This document shows positions 41,437 to 50,540 of a DNA stretch of 64,000 nucleotides, one piece after another. Position 1 is the first letter of the stretch; each line of letters opens with the position of its first letter. A program made the translations under genes and the position numbers. A model generated the notes under the pieces. The model searched no databases, was not told where the DNA came from, and saw only the letters and a program-made list of their open reading frames with translations. Origin of the DNA: Streptomyces sp. Alt3 (GTDB lineage Bacteria > Actinomycetota > Actinomycetes > Streptomycetales > Streptomycetaceae); assembly GCF_030719215.1 (NCBI RefSeq), contig NZ_CP120983.1, forward strand, positions 2,046,001-2,110,000, read 5' to 3'.

Positions 41437-43002
41437 ATGGAACCGGATGTAATCGTCGTCGGCGCCGGACCGACCGGCCTGATGCTCGGATGCGAGCTCG
41501 CCCTGGCCGGTGTCCAGGTGCGGATCGTCGAGCGCCGCGCAAAGGCCACGCAGAACTCCCGGGCCCTGACGCTGCATCCCCGCAGCATGGAGCTGATGGA
41601 CATGCGCGGGCTCGCCCCGCGCTTCCTGTCGTCGGGCAGGACCGTGCCCGGCTGGCACTACGCCAACCTGCCCACCCACCTCGACTTCAGCGCACTGGAC
41701 AGCCGACACGGCTACACGCTGTTCCTCGTCCAGGCGCGCACAGAAGCCCTGCTGGAGGAGCGGGCGCGCGAACTGGGCGTTCGGATCGACCGCGGGCACG
41801 AGGTCCTGGGGCTCACGCAGGACCACACGAGCGTTTCCGTCGACCTGCGCGACAGCGCCGGTCAGGTCACGACAGAACGGGCGCGGTACGTCGTCGGATG
41901 CGACGGCGGCCGCAGCGCCGTGCGGCAGGCCGCGGGAATCGGCTTCTCCGGCACCGACGAGACCCTCACCGGCATACTCGGCGACTTCGCGGTGACCGCC
42001 GCCTCGCCCGAGGCCCTCGGCGCGGCCAAGGCGAACGGCGTCCTGGTCGTGCCGCTGGAGGGCGGACTCACCCGCTTCGTCCATATCGATCCGGAACGCA
42101 TGCGCGCCCCTGCCGCCGAGCCCGTCACCCTGGAGGAGTTCCGGGACTCCCTGACCCGTGCCTGCGGCCACGACTGCGGCATAGCCGAACCGCGGTGGCT
42201 CTCCCGCTTCGGCAACGCGACCCGCCTGGCCGACCGTTACCGCAGCGGGCGCGTCCTGCTGGCCGGCGACGCCGCCCACATCCATTTCCCGGCAGCCGGG
42301 CAGGGGCTGAACATCGGGCTGCAGGACGCCATGAACCTCGGCTGGAAGCTCGCCGCCGAGATCAACGGCTGGGCCCCCACCGGCCTGCTGGACAGCTACG
42401 AGGCCGAACGCCGTCCGGTCGGACAGGCCGTCACCCAGGACACCGCTGTCCAGCTGCTCCTCGCCGAACTGACCCTGGTTCCGCAGTACCGGCGTCCCGC
42501 GGTCGCCCTGCGCACGCTGCTCGACGAGCTGCTCGGCATCCAGGATGTCAACCAGCTCCTCGCCGGCCGAGTCTCCGCGCTGAGCACGGCGTACGCCTCG
42601 CCCTTCTCCGACTCCTCCGACTCCCCCGAGGGCACCCATCCCCTGGTGGGCCGACGGATGCCGGACATCGAACTGAGCACAGCGGCCGCGCCCTCGGAGC
42701 ACACCCGCGTGTACGAACTTCTCGCGCCCGGCCACTTCGTCCTGATCGACCTTGCGGCGCAGGACACCGGCCGAGCGCAGCCGTCGGGGAACTGGACCCC
42801 GCACCTCACCACGGCGTACGCCGCGAGCCCCGAGGCGTTCGAGAACCGCGACGATCTGCGCGGAGTGTCGGAGATCCTGGTACGTCCCGACGGTCACATC
42901 GCGTGGGCCACGCGGACCGTCGACCCGGAAGTCCGCCGGACCGAACGCGTCAAGGCCCTGACCACCTGGGCCGGGAGCCCCGCACAGGCCACATCAGCAT
43001 GA
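41437..43002 (+). CDS. FAD-dependent aromatic monooxygenase (rifampicin monooxygenase/PHBH-like)
   Basis: The 521-residue protein follows CGAGGAGCACAGCC. It has the FAD Rossmann motif VIVVGAGPTGLMLGCELALA, ERRAKATQNSRALTLHPRSM, the DG motif RYVVGCDGGRSAVRQAAGIG, the GD motif GRVLLAGDAAHIHFPAAGQG and LNIGLQDAMNLGWKLAAEIN, and a C-terminal thioredoxin-like domain (GRRMPDIELSTAA, ILVRPDGHIAWAT). This layout matches group A flavin monooxygenases such as rifampicin monooxygenase Rox and polyketide hydroxylases PgaE/OxyS. Its lone TetR-controlled setting suggests drug inactivation or xenobiotic hydroxylation rather than a biosynthetic pathway. Substrate unknown. Confidence 0.9.
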   Translation: MEPDVIVVGAGPTGLMLGCELALAGVQVRIVERRAKATQNSRALTLHPRSMELMDMRGLAPRFLSSGRTVPGWHYANLPTHLDFSALDSRHGYTLFLVQARTEALLEERARELGVRIDRGHEVLGLTQDHTSVSVDLRDSAGQVTTERARYVVGCDGGRSAVRQAAGIGFSGTDETLTGILGDFAVTAASPEALGAAKANGVLVVPLEGGLTRFVHIDPERMRAPAAEPVTLEEFRDSLTRACGHDCGIAEPRWLSRFGNATRLADRYRSGRVLLAGDAAHIHFPAAGQGLNIGLQDAMNLGWKLAAEINGWAPTGLLDSYEAERRPVGQAVTQDTAVQLLLAELTLVPQYRRPAVALRTLLDELLGIQDVNQLLAGRVSALSTAYASPFSDSSDSPEGTHPLVGRRMPDIELSTAAAPSEHTRVYELLAPGHFVLIDLAAQDTGRAQPSGNWTPHLTTAYAASPEAFENRDDLRGVSEILVRPDGHIAWATRTVDPEVRRTERVKALTTWAGSPAQATSA

Positions 43003-43157
43003 GCCCGGGCCCAGCCAGGTAAGCCGGCCCCACCCGTCCGGGCCCCGCCCCGCACCGAAGGCCGGGCAGCTCCCACCGGTGCTCCGACCGTCGCGTCCCT
43101 GATCGGGACCTGATGACGTTCATCGATCCCGACGAGTGCTCCCCGGCCTGGTACGGG

Positions 43158-44753
43158 TCAGCCGTCCTTCGGCAGGCTCGCGTACGAGAAGGTGCACCGG
43201 ACCCGGCCATCGGCCGCAGGGACGAGGCGCACCTGCTCGGCGGGTATCTGGAGCGCCGTGCCCGCCGGCTCGTCCCACAGTGACACCGTTCCTCCGGCCG
43301 CCCCGAACGAGAGGTACGGCCGCTCGGGACGGAGCACACCACCTCGGCTGCCGAGTTCCGCCGCGGGGACCGTCGGCTCGACGCACGTCCACTCCGGCGC
43401 CACCCCGAAGTACGAAGGCGGATCCGCCTTCCGGACTGCGGCCGTACGGAAGTCCTTCACCGCTTCTCCCGCCGAGTCCAGCGCCCCCAGCGCGCACATC
43501 GCCACCACCGTCACCTGAGTGAGGACGTACAGCGGGACGCCGAGCCGTTCGACAGGGCTGACGAACGGGGCGTGCAGGTGCTTCGCGATGCCCCACAGCG
43601 CCGGGACGATCAGGGCGTAGCTGAGCAGGCTCGACAGCTTCACCGCCGATACGGCCTGCCAGATCCCCGAGACGTCGAGGTCATCGGGTGTCAGCCCGAG
43701 ACTGTCCGCGTACAGCGCGTGCAGCACCGATCCGGATGCCACCACGAACGACACGACAGCCGTGAACACGAGCGGCGCCGCCCAGGCCAGCCATTCGCCC
43801 CACGTCCACTGGCGGACCAGCAGCCAGAGCCCTCCCACCGTCGCCGTGACGGCGAAGAGCGACAGCATCTCCACCGGGGTCCAGCCTCCGTCGTCGTCCA
43901 TGCCCGCGCCGAACGCGACGACGAGGAGGTAGACGGACACCGCACCGGCCATGAACAGGCTCGCCACACGACCGCCGGTCGCGAACATGCCGTACGCAGA
44001 CCGGGCTCCTCCGGCAAAGCACAACACCGCTGCACCAACCCACACCCACATCCGCACACCGCTGTGGTGCCGGGCGACCACGGCACAGAAGGTCATGACG
44101 AGCAGCCAGGCCACGAGGCGGAACGCGCGACGCCTACCGTCCTCGTCGCGACGCGGCACGATGTGCCCCCGCTCCCGGCCGTGGAGGGGCCGCACGTCGA
44201 TGACATCCCTCGGAGCGGAACCGCCGGGCAAGTCCATGCGGGAGAGCCGGCGGGCTTCCGACGCCGTGCCCGTGACCACCATGCCCGTGTCGTGGTGGCC
44301 ACGCCTCTCCGAGAATCGCGCACGCGCCAGCACTGCCGCGTTGCGCAATCCCTCCATCGACGTCCGCGGCCTGGGAACGGGCGCGCGCGGTGGTCTGTGC
44401 GCCACCGTATGCGCCCGCCAGCCGGTCAGCTGCTCCCGGTCCCGGTCCACCGACTCGCAGCGCCGGGCGTACATCTCCAGCCCGGCCGCCCGTGCCAGCC
44501 GCTCCACCCGCCAACTGGCCGCCCGCTCGGTGCGCCGGTTGCGGGCCCCGAAGAACCGCACCTCGACGGAGTACAACCGTGCCGGGTCGGCCTCGCTCAG
44601 CACACCCCGCGACGCGCCCTCACCACGGGCGAACGCGGTCACGACCGGCCAGCCCTGCTGCTCGAACGCCCTCTCCGCCTCGTCCCAGTCGCGCTGCTCC
44701 CCCCGTACCTCCACGAGCACCAGCACACGCTGGTCGTAACGAATCGCCTGCAT
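43158..44753 (-). CDS. conserved membrane protein with soluble N-terminal domain, function unknown
   Basis: The 531-residue reading starts at ATG 44753 behind GGGGGAGTTG. The N-terminal 170 residues are soluble (QRVLVLVEVRGEQRDWDEAE, GARNRRTERAASWRVERLAR, MYARRCESVDRDREQLTGWR). Seven hydrophobic helices follow, including FRLVAWLLVMTFCAVVA, MWVWVGAAVLCFAGGA, LFMAGAVSVYLLVVAFGAG, PLVFTAVVSFVVASGSVL and VPLYVLTQVTVVAMCALGAL. About 85 C-terminal residues (WTCVEPTVPAAELG, SLWDEPAGTALQIPAEQVRL) form a probable external beta-rich tail. I do not recognise the family. It converges with the monooxygenase gene 155 bp away. Confidence 0.75.
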   Translation of the reverse strand: MQAIRYDQRVLVLVEVRGEQRDWDEAERAFEQQGWPVVTAFARGEGASRGVLSEADPARLYSVEVRFFGARNRRTERAASWRVERLARAAGLEMYARRCESVDRDREQLTGWRAHTVAHRPPRAPVPRPRTSMEGLRNAAVLARARFSERRGHHDTGMVVTGTASEARRLSRMDLPGGSAPRDVIDVRPLHGRERGHIVPRRDEDGRRRAFRLVAWLLVMTFCAVVARHHSGVRMWVWVGAAVLCFAGGARSAYGMFATGGRVASLFMAGAVSVYLLVVAFGAGMDDDGGWTPVEMLSLFAVTATVGGLWLLVRQWTWGEWLAWAAPLVFTAVVSFVVASGSVLHALYADSLGLTPDDLDVSGIWQAVSAVKLSSLLSYALIVPALWGIAKHLHAPFVSPVERLGVPLYVLTQVTVVAMCALGALDSAGEAVKDFRTAAVRKADPPSYFGVAPEWTCVEPTVPAAELGSRGGVLRPERPYLSFGAAGGTVSLWDEPAGTALQIPAEQVRLVPAADGRVRCTFSYASLPKDG

Positions 44754-45130
44754 CAACTCCCCCTCCCCCGGGGTCCGAAGGTACAGCGGCCCACGATGTG
44801 ACGGTCGCGGTGGAACGAAGCCACTCCTGCGAGAAAACGGGCAACCGCCTCGGCCGGGCACCACAACCCCCGCGCCGGGCGTTCGACGCGGGTGCGCGCC
44901 ATCAGCCGCGTTACACGGCCGCAGGAAGCCCAACAGCTCGCCGTCACCGGACTCGGAGGACTGACCGGGTGGCGCAAGGCATCCGTGGCAACCGAGTTGC
45001 GCGGACACAGCAATCCCTCTCACGGTAAGGGCGTCGACCCGGCCCGCGTTCGAATCCCTGGCGGGCGGCCGGACGGCCAAGCCGTCATCCCGGGCCACGG
45101 GGCATACATCCGAGGTACGGGGACACTCAG
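44754..45130. other. 377-bp gap before the decayed genes
   Basis: No credible coding region or RNA gene is seen. A GTTCGAATCC string near 45050 resembles a tRNA T-loop, but the neighbouring stem positions do not pair and no acceptor or anticodon arms can be drawn. The minus-strand promoter of the membrane-protein gene must lie at the left end of this gap, but I cannot place it. Confidence 0.4.
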
Positions 45131-45408
45131 ATGCCCAGCGGCACTTGGGGCTACCTCTATGTCGAGGACGGGAAAGTGCTCGGACAGCCCGTCGGACTTG
45201 CCGCCGAGCAGGGCAGGAGAGTGAAGCCCACGGAGACCTTCGGTCCCGGCAAGGACTTCCGAACTGGACCGTGTTCCTGGGGACCGACCTGCGGATGACG
45301 TCGGGGTCGATCACGGTGAGCAAGCCCACGCTGCTCAGCGATACCGTTGAACCCAACATGGGACCCGTGCACATGGCCTTCTGCCGAGAACACTGCAACC
45401 CACGCTGA
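45131..45408 (+). pseudogene. small hypothetical protein gene interrupted by a frameshift near 45260
   Basis: From ATG 45131 the frame reads MPSGTWGYLYVEDGKVLGQP and continues to GPGKDFR, then turns to RTGPCSWGPTCG and stops at 45298. In the -1 frame the text resumes at NWTVFLGTDLRMTSGSITVS and runs to PVHMAFCREHCNPR with a stop at 45408. One missing base near 45257-45262 would join them into about 92 residues. The function is not recognised. It lies directly before another hypothetical gene (45412), with which it may have formed a pair. Confidence 0.45.
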
Positions 45409-45411
45409 GAA

Positions 45412-45837
45412 GTGGTTGTGCCCCACTACCCCGACATGACCGCCTACGCGTACGACGCATCGGACCAGGAGATGCTCAACGTCGGCTGGTTGGCGCCCGA
45501 TTATGCTTTCCGCACCGGGATCGTGGACGACCGTGTGATAAATGCGCTGAAGGCCCTCAGCAGTGCCTACGACAACCAGACGCGCGGTGTTCACGACTGC
45601 GAGTTCTGCCCCACCGAGCGGCCCGTCATTCTTGGCGGCCCGGCCTTCGACACCCAGGTGTGGCTCGGCTCTGCCGAGATCCGGGCTCAGGACACCGACG
45701 GCATTGTCTACTCGGCCCCCAACCTCGTCATCCACTACATCACGGAGCACCGCTACTGCCCCCCCGAGGAGTTCTGCCGGGCGGTAGTCAGGACGGCTGG
45801 GATGGATGGCCCTGACGAGCTGGTCTTGGCTGACTAG
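45412..45837 (+). CDS. small conserved hypothetical protein with CEFC motif (DUF7919-like)
   Basis: The 141-residue protein starts at a GTG; another GTG (45418) or ATG (45436) could be used. It reads PHYPDMTAYAYDASDQEMLN, VGWLAPDYAFRTGIVDD, then RGVHDCEFCPTERPV with two cysteines, WLGSAEIRAQDTDGIVYSAP, NLVIHYITEHRYCPPEEFCR and AVVRTAG. I recall a widespread bacterial family of small proteins with the CEFC, GSAEIR, APNL-HY and PPEEF pattern, and no established function. The two-Cys motif alone is not a full zinc site. Its third-position GC bias is weaker than that of its neighbours. Confidence 0.7.
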   Translation: MVVPHYPDMTAYAYDASDQEMLNVGWLAPDYAFRTGIVDDRVINALKALSSAYDNQTRGVHDCEFCPTERPVILGGPAFDTQVWLGSAEIRAQDTDGIVYSAPNLVIHYITEHRYCPPEEFCRAVVRTAGMDGPDELVLAD

Positions 45838-45950
45838 CTCCAGGGGTGTGAAGAAGAGGCAATCCGCAGGTCGCGAGATTCAGGCGGGAGACGTAAAGTC
45901 CCACCTCAATCAGGTGGCCGGACGCCGGCCTAGTGGGCCGAGCCCTTCAC

Positions 45951-45974
45951 CGACAGCGACAGCGACAGCGACAG
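45951..45974. repeat. tandem hexanucleotide repeat (CGACAG)x4
   Basis: Four exact copies of CGACAG run without interruption. They lie in a stretch (45838-46110) with no credible intact gene, although one frame downstream (DHLLDAARTSLLFYDQHLLE) has protein-like composition and may be a decayed coding remnant. Confidence 0.7.
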
Positions 45975-46110
45975 GACCATCTCCTCGATGCCGCCCGGAC
46001 GTCGCTGCTGTTCTATGACCAGCATCTGCTCGAACGTGCTGGCGTCGTGTTCCCGGACGGTCAGACGGGACATGCCGGCCTCTCGCCATGACGTAACTTC
46101 TCTCGCCTGA

Positions 46111-46386
46111 GGACAGACTGAAGCTGAACGCCGAAGCCGCTGCCGTCTTGCCCAGAACTTCCTGGACCAACAGGTCAGCCACGAAGGCATGGCCCTCGCG
46201 CTCGCCGAAGGGGAACGCGCCCAAGTGGCAGGCGACTTCTGTTTCGACTGCCAGTCAGCTGCCTATCTCCGTGACGGAGACCCTCGGGACATAGCTGTAG
46301 GTACGGGCTACCTGCGCGTTGACGGAAATACCGGAGAATGCCGACTACTGGGCGCAGTCGAGTCTGCAGAGCTCGACCTCGTCTGA
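46111..46386 (+). pseudogene. YrhB/Imm35-like immunity protein remnant
   Basis: In one frame 46115-46153 reads RLKLNAEAAAV. In another the text continues AQNFLDQQVSHEGMALALAE, GERAQVAGDFCFDCQSAAYL, RDGDPRDIAVGTGYLRVDGN, TGECRLLGAVESAELDLV and stops at 46386. The pattern of a helical N-terminus, an aromatic strand with QS-AYL, GTGYLRVD and TGECRLLG resembles YrhB/immunity-35 proteins. Joining the two frames needs one frameshift near 46150, and no good start codon precedes it. ATG 46189 could still give a 65-residue product. The identity is tentative. Confidence 0.35.
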
Positions 46387-46417
46387 ACTGACGGGTCAAA
46401 GCACCCGCAGAGCGTCG

Positions 46418-46528
46418 TCAGGCGACGGGCCGTTCCTCGAGATCGCCGCAGATCCGGGAGACCTCGTTCTTCGATTTGCCAGTGTCCGAGCCGAGCGCCT
46501 TGACCAAGCCGTCGACGTTGCGGGCAGA
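46418..46528 (-). mobile_element. internal fragment of an IS256-family (Mutator) transposase
   Basis: The minus-strand frame reads RNVDGLVKALGSDTGKSKNE followed by VSRICGDLEERPVA and a stop. Complete IS256/Mutator transposases contain a very similar segment, VDDLVKALG-GISKSEVSRIC-EL, in the middle of the protein. Only about 35 residues are convincing; the rest of the element is missing and no terminal inverted repeats are visible. It marks past insertion and decay in this region. Confidence 0.5.
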
Positions 46529-47011
46529 ACCCGTTGCGGTGGTCGGTCCGGGTGGGAAGCGCGACCGTTCCACGACGTGGCGATCTGCACGGTGGCCTCG
46601 ACCACTGACCGCAACAGTCGCACGGCGGGTCACCTCGTTCCCAGGGAGCATCCCGGACAGCCGATGCACACGACGACCCAGAACAGGCGGACACCCTCCG
46701 CCGAGATCTGCTGCACCTCTCCACAGCACACTGTCGGCGCAGCGAGACACCCACACCGGAAGAACTTGCCCCCTGCCGATGATCCGCTCCGCAGGACCCG
46801 AGCCACAGAGAGTTCCGGGCGGTCAAGATTCCTGTTCAAGCGTCATGTGAGCGTCAAGAGTTTCCGACGAGACCCTGAAGGCGTCGCCGACGCAAGCGCC
46901 TCCCTGATGAATTCGCAGGTCAAGAGGCTACGAGAGGCAAGCCGTCCGCTCGACGCGCCGCACGGAGGGAAACAGGTCGAGCAACCCACCCGGACCACAC
47001 GAAACCGCAGG
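46529..47011. other. 483-bp stretch without a recognisable gene
   Basis: Several frames stay open, but none shows a family pattern or strong third-position bias. The composition is less GC-rich than the flanks. It is probably decayed DNA around the transposase fragment, ending at the stop of the RNA methyltransferase gene. Confidence 0.4.
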
Positions 47012-48355
47012 TCAGTCGTCCTTCTTCACCGGCTCCAGGATCGCCACGCACTCCACGTGATGCGTCATCGGGAACAGGTCGAACGCCCGCAGCGTCCGCA
47101 CCCGGTACCCCCCGTCCCGGAAGTACGCGATGTCCCGGGCCAGCGCCGCCGGGTCGCAGGCGACGTACGCGATGCGGCGTGCGCCCAGCGCGACCAGCTG
47201 CTTGACCGTGCCCTTGCCCGCGCCCGCGCGCGGCGGGTCCAGGACGATCAGGTCACACTCGGTGATGCCCGTGCGCGGAAGGATCTGGTCGACCTTGCCG
47301 TGCTCGATGCGGACCCGGTCCAGGTCCTTCAGGTTGTGGCGGGCGTCCTCGACCGCGCGCTTGCCGGACTCGATGCCCAGCACCGCGCCCTTCTCGCCGA
47401 TCCGCTGGCCGATGGCACCCGCGAAGAGGCCCACCCCGCAGTACAGGTCCAGCGCCGTGTCGTTCTTACGGGGCAGCAGGCCCTGCATGACCGCGCGGAC
47501 CAGCGTGTCCGCCGCCTGCGGGTGCACCTGCCAGAAGCCGCCCGAGCCGACGCGGTACGTACGGTCGTCGGCCCGCTCGCGGACGAAGGCACGGCCGTGG
47601 ACGCGGTGGACGCCGCCGTCCTTCTCGTCGACGCGCATCACGGAGACGGGCTTGTCCAGCTCGACCAGCGGCAGCCGGCCACCCTCACGCGGGGTCAGGA
47701 TGACCTGGCGGTCGTGGGAACCGGTGGCGGAGATGGCCTCCACCGTCGCCATCTGCGGCCAGTCCTGCTTCTCGATGCCGAGCTCGGAGACGCCCGGGGC
47801 GGCGATCATGCAGTGGTCGACCGGCTGGACCTCGTGCGAGCGGTGCTTGCGGAGCCCGACCAGGCCGTCGGCGTCGACGGCGTACTGCACGCGTGTCCGC
47901 CAGGCGGGGACCTGGCCCGGCGGGAGCTTGTCGCCCTCGGCCGGCATGACCGTGCCGTCCCAGCCGGCCTCCTCGGGGGTGAGGCCCGCCAGGCGCTGGA
48001 GCTGTTCGGCGATCACTTCGCCCTTGAGGCGGCGCTGGGCGCCCGGCTTGGCGTGCTGCCAGTCGCAGCCGCCGCACTTGCCGGGGCCGGCGTACGGGCA
48101 GGGGGCCTCGACCCGGTCCTTGGAGGCCTCGATGACCGTGACCGCGTCGGCCCGCAGGAAACGCGCGCCGGTCTCGCCCTCGGTGACCCGTGCGACGACC
48201 TTCTCGCCGGGGAGGGTGTGGCGCACGAAGAGCACCTGTCCCTCGGACGTACGGGCGATGCAGTGGCCGCCGTGGGCGACGGGACCGACCTCGACCTCGT
48301 ACTCCTGGCCGATCAGCGACTCCCCGGCCTGCGACGACGTGGATTCGTTCTGCAT
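47012..48355 (-). CDS. TrmA/RlmD-type RNA (uracil-5-)-methyltransferase
   Basis: The 447-residue reading starts at ATG 48355; the frame is open further upstream without family-like sequence. An N-terminal TRAM/OB part (YEVEVGPVAHGGHCIARTSE) is followed by APCPYAGPGKCGGCDWQHAK, whose cysteines match the iron-sulfur cluster site of RumA/RlmD. The SAM-binding motifs are ALDLYCGVGLFAGAIG and LIVLDPPRAGAGKGTVKQLV. The catalytic Cys is in IAYVACDPAALARDIAYF, and the closing FDLFPMTHHVECVAILEP is typical. The enzyme makes m5U in rRNA or tRNA; which site cannot be told. It is 133 bp downstream of the permease gene on the same strand. Confidence 0.92.
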   Translation of the reverse strand: MQNESTSSQAGESLIGQEYEVEVGPVAHGGHCIARTSEGQVLFVRHTLPGEKVVARVTEGETGARFLRADAVTVIEASKDRVEAPCPYAGPGKCGGCDWQHAKPGAQRRLKGEVIAEQLQRLAGLTPEEAGWDGTVMPAEGDKLPPGQVPAWRTRVQYAVDADGLVGLRKHRSHEVQPVDHCMIAAPGVSELGIEKQDWPQMATVEAISATGSHDRQVILTPREGGRLPLVELDKPVSVMRVDEKDGGVHRVHGRAFVRERADDRTYRVGSGGFWQVHPQAADTLVRAVMQGLLPRKNDTALDLYCGVGLFAGAIGQRIGEKGAVLGIESGKRAVEDARHNLKDLDRVRIEHGKVDQILPRTGITECDLIVLDPPRAGAGKGTVKQLVALGARRIAYVACDPAALARDIAYFRDGGYRVRTLRAFDLFPMTHHVECVAILEPVKKDD

Positions 48356-48488
48356 GAGGGGGTGGCTCCAGGGGTCGGGATGAGAGAGGGGAGGAGGAAG
48401 CCGGAACGGAAAACGGGAAACGGCCGGACAACAGCCCACCAGTCTACGTGGACGGAAGCCGGCCGCTTACCACAGGCCGAGTCCGGAG

Positions 48489-50540
48489 TCAGCCCTTCTG
48501 GCTGGGCTCCTTGGGCTGCCGCCGTTCCACGGGGCCGCGGCGGACCGAGCCCGGCGCGATCCAGTCCGCGCGCCTCCTGGCCCGCACCTTCGCGGCCTCC
48601 GAGGACTCCAGCTGGTACGGCACCGAGGTGACCATCACGCCCGGCGTGAACAGCAGCCTGCCCTTCAGCCGCAGCGCGCTCTGGTTGTGCAGCAGGTGCT
48701 CGTACCAGTGGCCGACGACGTACTCCGGGATGTAGACGCTGATCACATCGCGCGGCCGGTCCTTGCGGAGACTCTTCACGTAGTCGATGACCGGCCGGGT
48801 CACCTCGCGGTAGGGCGAGTCGAGGATCTTCAGCGGGATGTCGATGCCGCGCCGCTCCCAGTCCTCCCTGAGCGCCTTCGTCTCGGCCTGGTCGACGCTG
48901 ATGGAGAGCGCCTCCAGCTGGTCGGAGCGCACCAGCTTGGCGTACGCGAGGGCGCGCAGCGTGGGCCGGTGGAGCTTGGAGACCAGGACGATCGAGTGGA
49001 CGCGCGAGGGGCGGATGCTGTCGTCGGGCCGGGTCTCCGGGGCGGCGATCTCCTCGGCGACCCGGTCGTAGTGCTTGCGGATCGCGGTCATCGTGCCGAA
49101 GAAGATGACCATCCCGAGCAGCGCGACCCAGGCGCCGTGGGTGAACTTCGTGGCGAGCACGACGACCAGGACGAGACCGGTGAAGAACGCGCCGAAGGTG
49201 TTGATCGCCCGGGAGCGGATCATGTGCCGCCGCGCGGCGGGGTCCTTCTCGGTGCGCAGATGACGGTTCCAGTGCCGCACCATGCCGGTCTGGCTGAGCG
49301 TGAAGGAGACGAACACGCCGACGATGTACAGCTGGATCAGCCGGGTCGAGTCCGCACCGTAGATCCAGACGAGCAGGATCGCGGCCCCTGCCAGCAGCAC
49401 GATGCCGTTGGAGAAGGCCAGCCGGTCACCGCGGGTGTGCAACTGGCGCGGCAGGTAGCGGTCCTGGGCGAGGATCGAGCCGAGCAGCGGGAAGCCGTTG
49501 TACGCCGTGTTCGCGGCGAGGAAGAGCACGAGGGCGGTGGCCGCCGCGAGGAAGACGAAGAGGAAGGTGCCCTCACCGAAGACGGCGGCGGCGACCTGGG
49601 AGATCACCGGGTCCTGGGTGAAGCTCGCGCCGACCGGGGAGCCGTTGTGGATCAGGTCCTTCGCCGGGTTCTCGGCCATCTTCACGTCGGTGGCCATGGC
49701 GAGGCCGATGATGCCGCAGAACATGGTGACGGCGAGCAGGCCCATCGCCGCGAGTGTGGTCGCGGCGTTCTTGCTCTTCGGCTTGCGGAAGGCGGGGACG
49801 CCGTTGCTGATCGCCTCGACGCCCGTGAGGGCCGCACAGCCGGAGGAGAAGGCGCGCAGCAGGAGGAAGACGAGCGCGAAGCCCGCCAGTCCCTGATGTT
49901 CGGGCTTGATCTCGTAGTCCGAGGTGGGCGCGTGCATGGTGTCCCCGAGGGCGAGCCCCCGGAACGCCCCCCAGATGATCATCGCGAAGACGCCGGCCAC
50001 GAACAGGTAGGTCGGGATGGCGAAGAGCTTTCCCGACTCCTTGACGCCGCGCAGGTTCATCAGCGTCAGCAGCACGATGGCGCCGACGGCGCAGGCCGTC
50101 TTGTGCTCGACGACGAAGGGGATCGCGGAGCCGAGGTTCTCGACGCCCGAGGCGATCGACACGGCCACGGTGAGGACGTAGTCGACGAGGAGGGCGCTGG
50201 CGACGGTCAGGCCCGCCTTCGGCCCGAGGTTGGTGGTGGCGACCTCGTAGTCGCCGCCCCCGCTCGGGTAGGCGCGGACGTTCTGCCGGTACGAGGCGAC
50301 GACGGTGAACATCAGGACCACGACCGCGACCGCGATCCAGGGGCTGAAGTGGTACGCCGACACGCCCGCGATGGACAGCACGAGGAGGACTTCGCCAGGT
50401 GCGTACGCAACGGAGGACAGGGGGTCGGATGCGAAGACGGGGAGGGCGATGCGCTTGGGGAGGAGCGTCTCCCCCAGCTTGTCGCTGCGCAGCGCCCGGC
50501 CGATCAGGATCCGTTTGGGCACGTCGGTCAGTTTGGACAC
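48489..50540 (-). CDS. APC-superfamily permease, KimA-like potassium uptake candidate
   Basis: The 683-residue reading starts at GTG 50540 (VSKLTDVPKRILIGRALRSD). Twelve helices begin PVFASDPLSSVAYAPGEVLL, a signature of the KimA/YdaO branch of APC transporters, with YPSGGGDYEVATTNLG and FSSGCAALTGVEAISNGVPA. A cytoplasmic C-terminal domain of about 190 residues (SRVHSIVLVSKLHRPTLRAL, DVISVYIPEYVVGHWYEHLL) matches the KimA regulatory region. KimA is a high-affinity K+/H+ symporter inhibited by c-di-AMP in Bacillus. Two TrkA-type genes are divergent over 344 bp, which supports a role in potassium uptake. A promoter, TGGACT-N17-TAAATA, precedes the start. Confidence 0.85.
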   Translation of the reverse strand: MSKLTDVPKRILIGRALRSDKLGETLLPKRIALPVFASDPLSSVAYAPGEVLLVLSIAGVSAYHFSPWIAVAVVVLMFTVVASYRQNVRAYPSGGGDYEVATTNLGPKAGLTVASALLVDYVLTVAVSIASGVENLGSAIPFVVEHKTACAVGAIVLLTLMNLRGVKESGKLFAIPTYLFVAGVFAMIIWGAFRGLALGDTMHAPTSDYEIKPEHQGLAGFALVFLLLRAFSSGCAALTGVEAISNGVPAFRKPKSKNAATTLAAMGLLAVTMFCGIIGLAMATDVKMAENPAKDLIHNGSPVGASFTQDPVISQVAAAVFGEGTFLFVFLAAATALVLFLAANTAYNGFPLLGSILAQDRYLPRQLHTRGDRLAFSNGIVLLAGAAILLVWIYGADSTRLIQLYIVGVFVSFTLSQTGMVRHWNRHLRTEKDPAARRHMIRSRAINTFGAFFTGLVLVVVLATKFTHGAWVALLGMVIFFGTMTAIRKHYDRVAEEIAAPETRPDDSIRPSRVHSIVLVSKLHRPTLRALAYAKLVRSDQLEALSISVDQAETKALREDWERRGIDIPLKILDSPYREVTRPVIDYVKSLRKDRPRDVISVYIPEYVVGHWYEHLLHNQSALRLKGRLLFTPGVMVTSVPYQLESSEAAKVRARRRADWIAPGSVRRGPVERRQPKEPSQKG

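Noticed and set aside
30888..43002. Secondary-metabolite biosynthetic cluster
   Set aside because: P450, oxidases, epoxide hydrolase and LAL regulator occur together, but there is no PKS, NRPS, terpene synthase, RiPP precursor or other core gene. A detoxification or degradation region is simpler.
45040..45080. GTTCGAATCC resembling a tRNA T-loop
   Set aside because: The flanking T-stem has mismatches, and no anticodon, D or acceptor arms can be folded around it, so it is neither a tRNA nor a convincing att remnant.
45951..45974. Phase-variation switch from the (CGACAG)x4 tandem repeat
   Set aside because: The unit is 6 bp, so copy-number change would not shift a frame, and no intact gene spans it.
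46418..46850. Functional insertion sequence
   Set aside because: Only about 35 residues of transposase-like sequence remain and no terminal inverted repeats or target duplication are visible.
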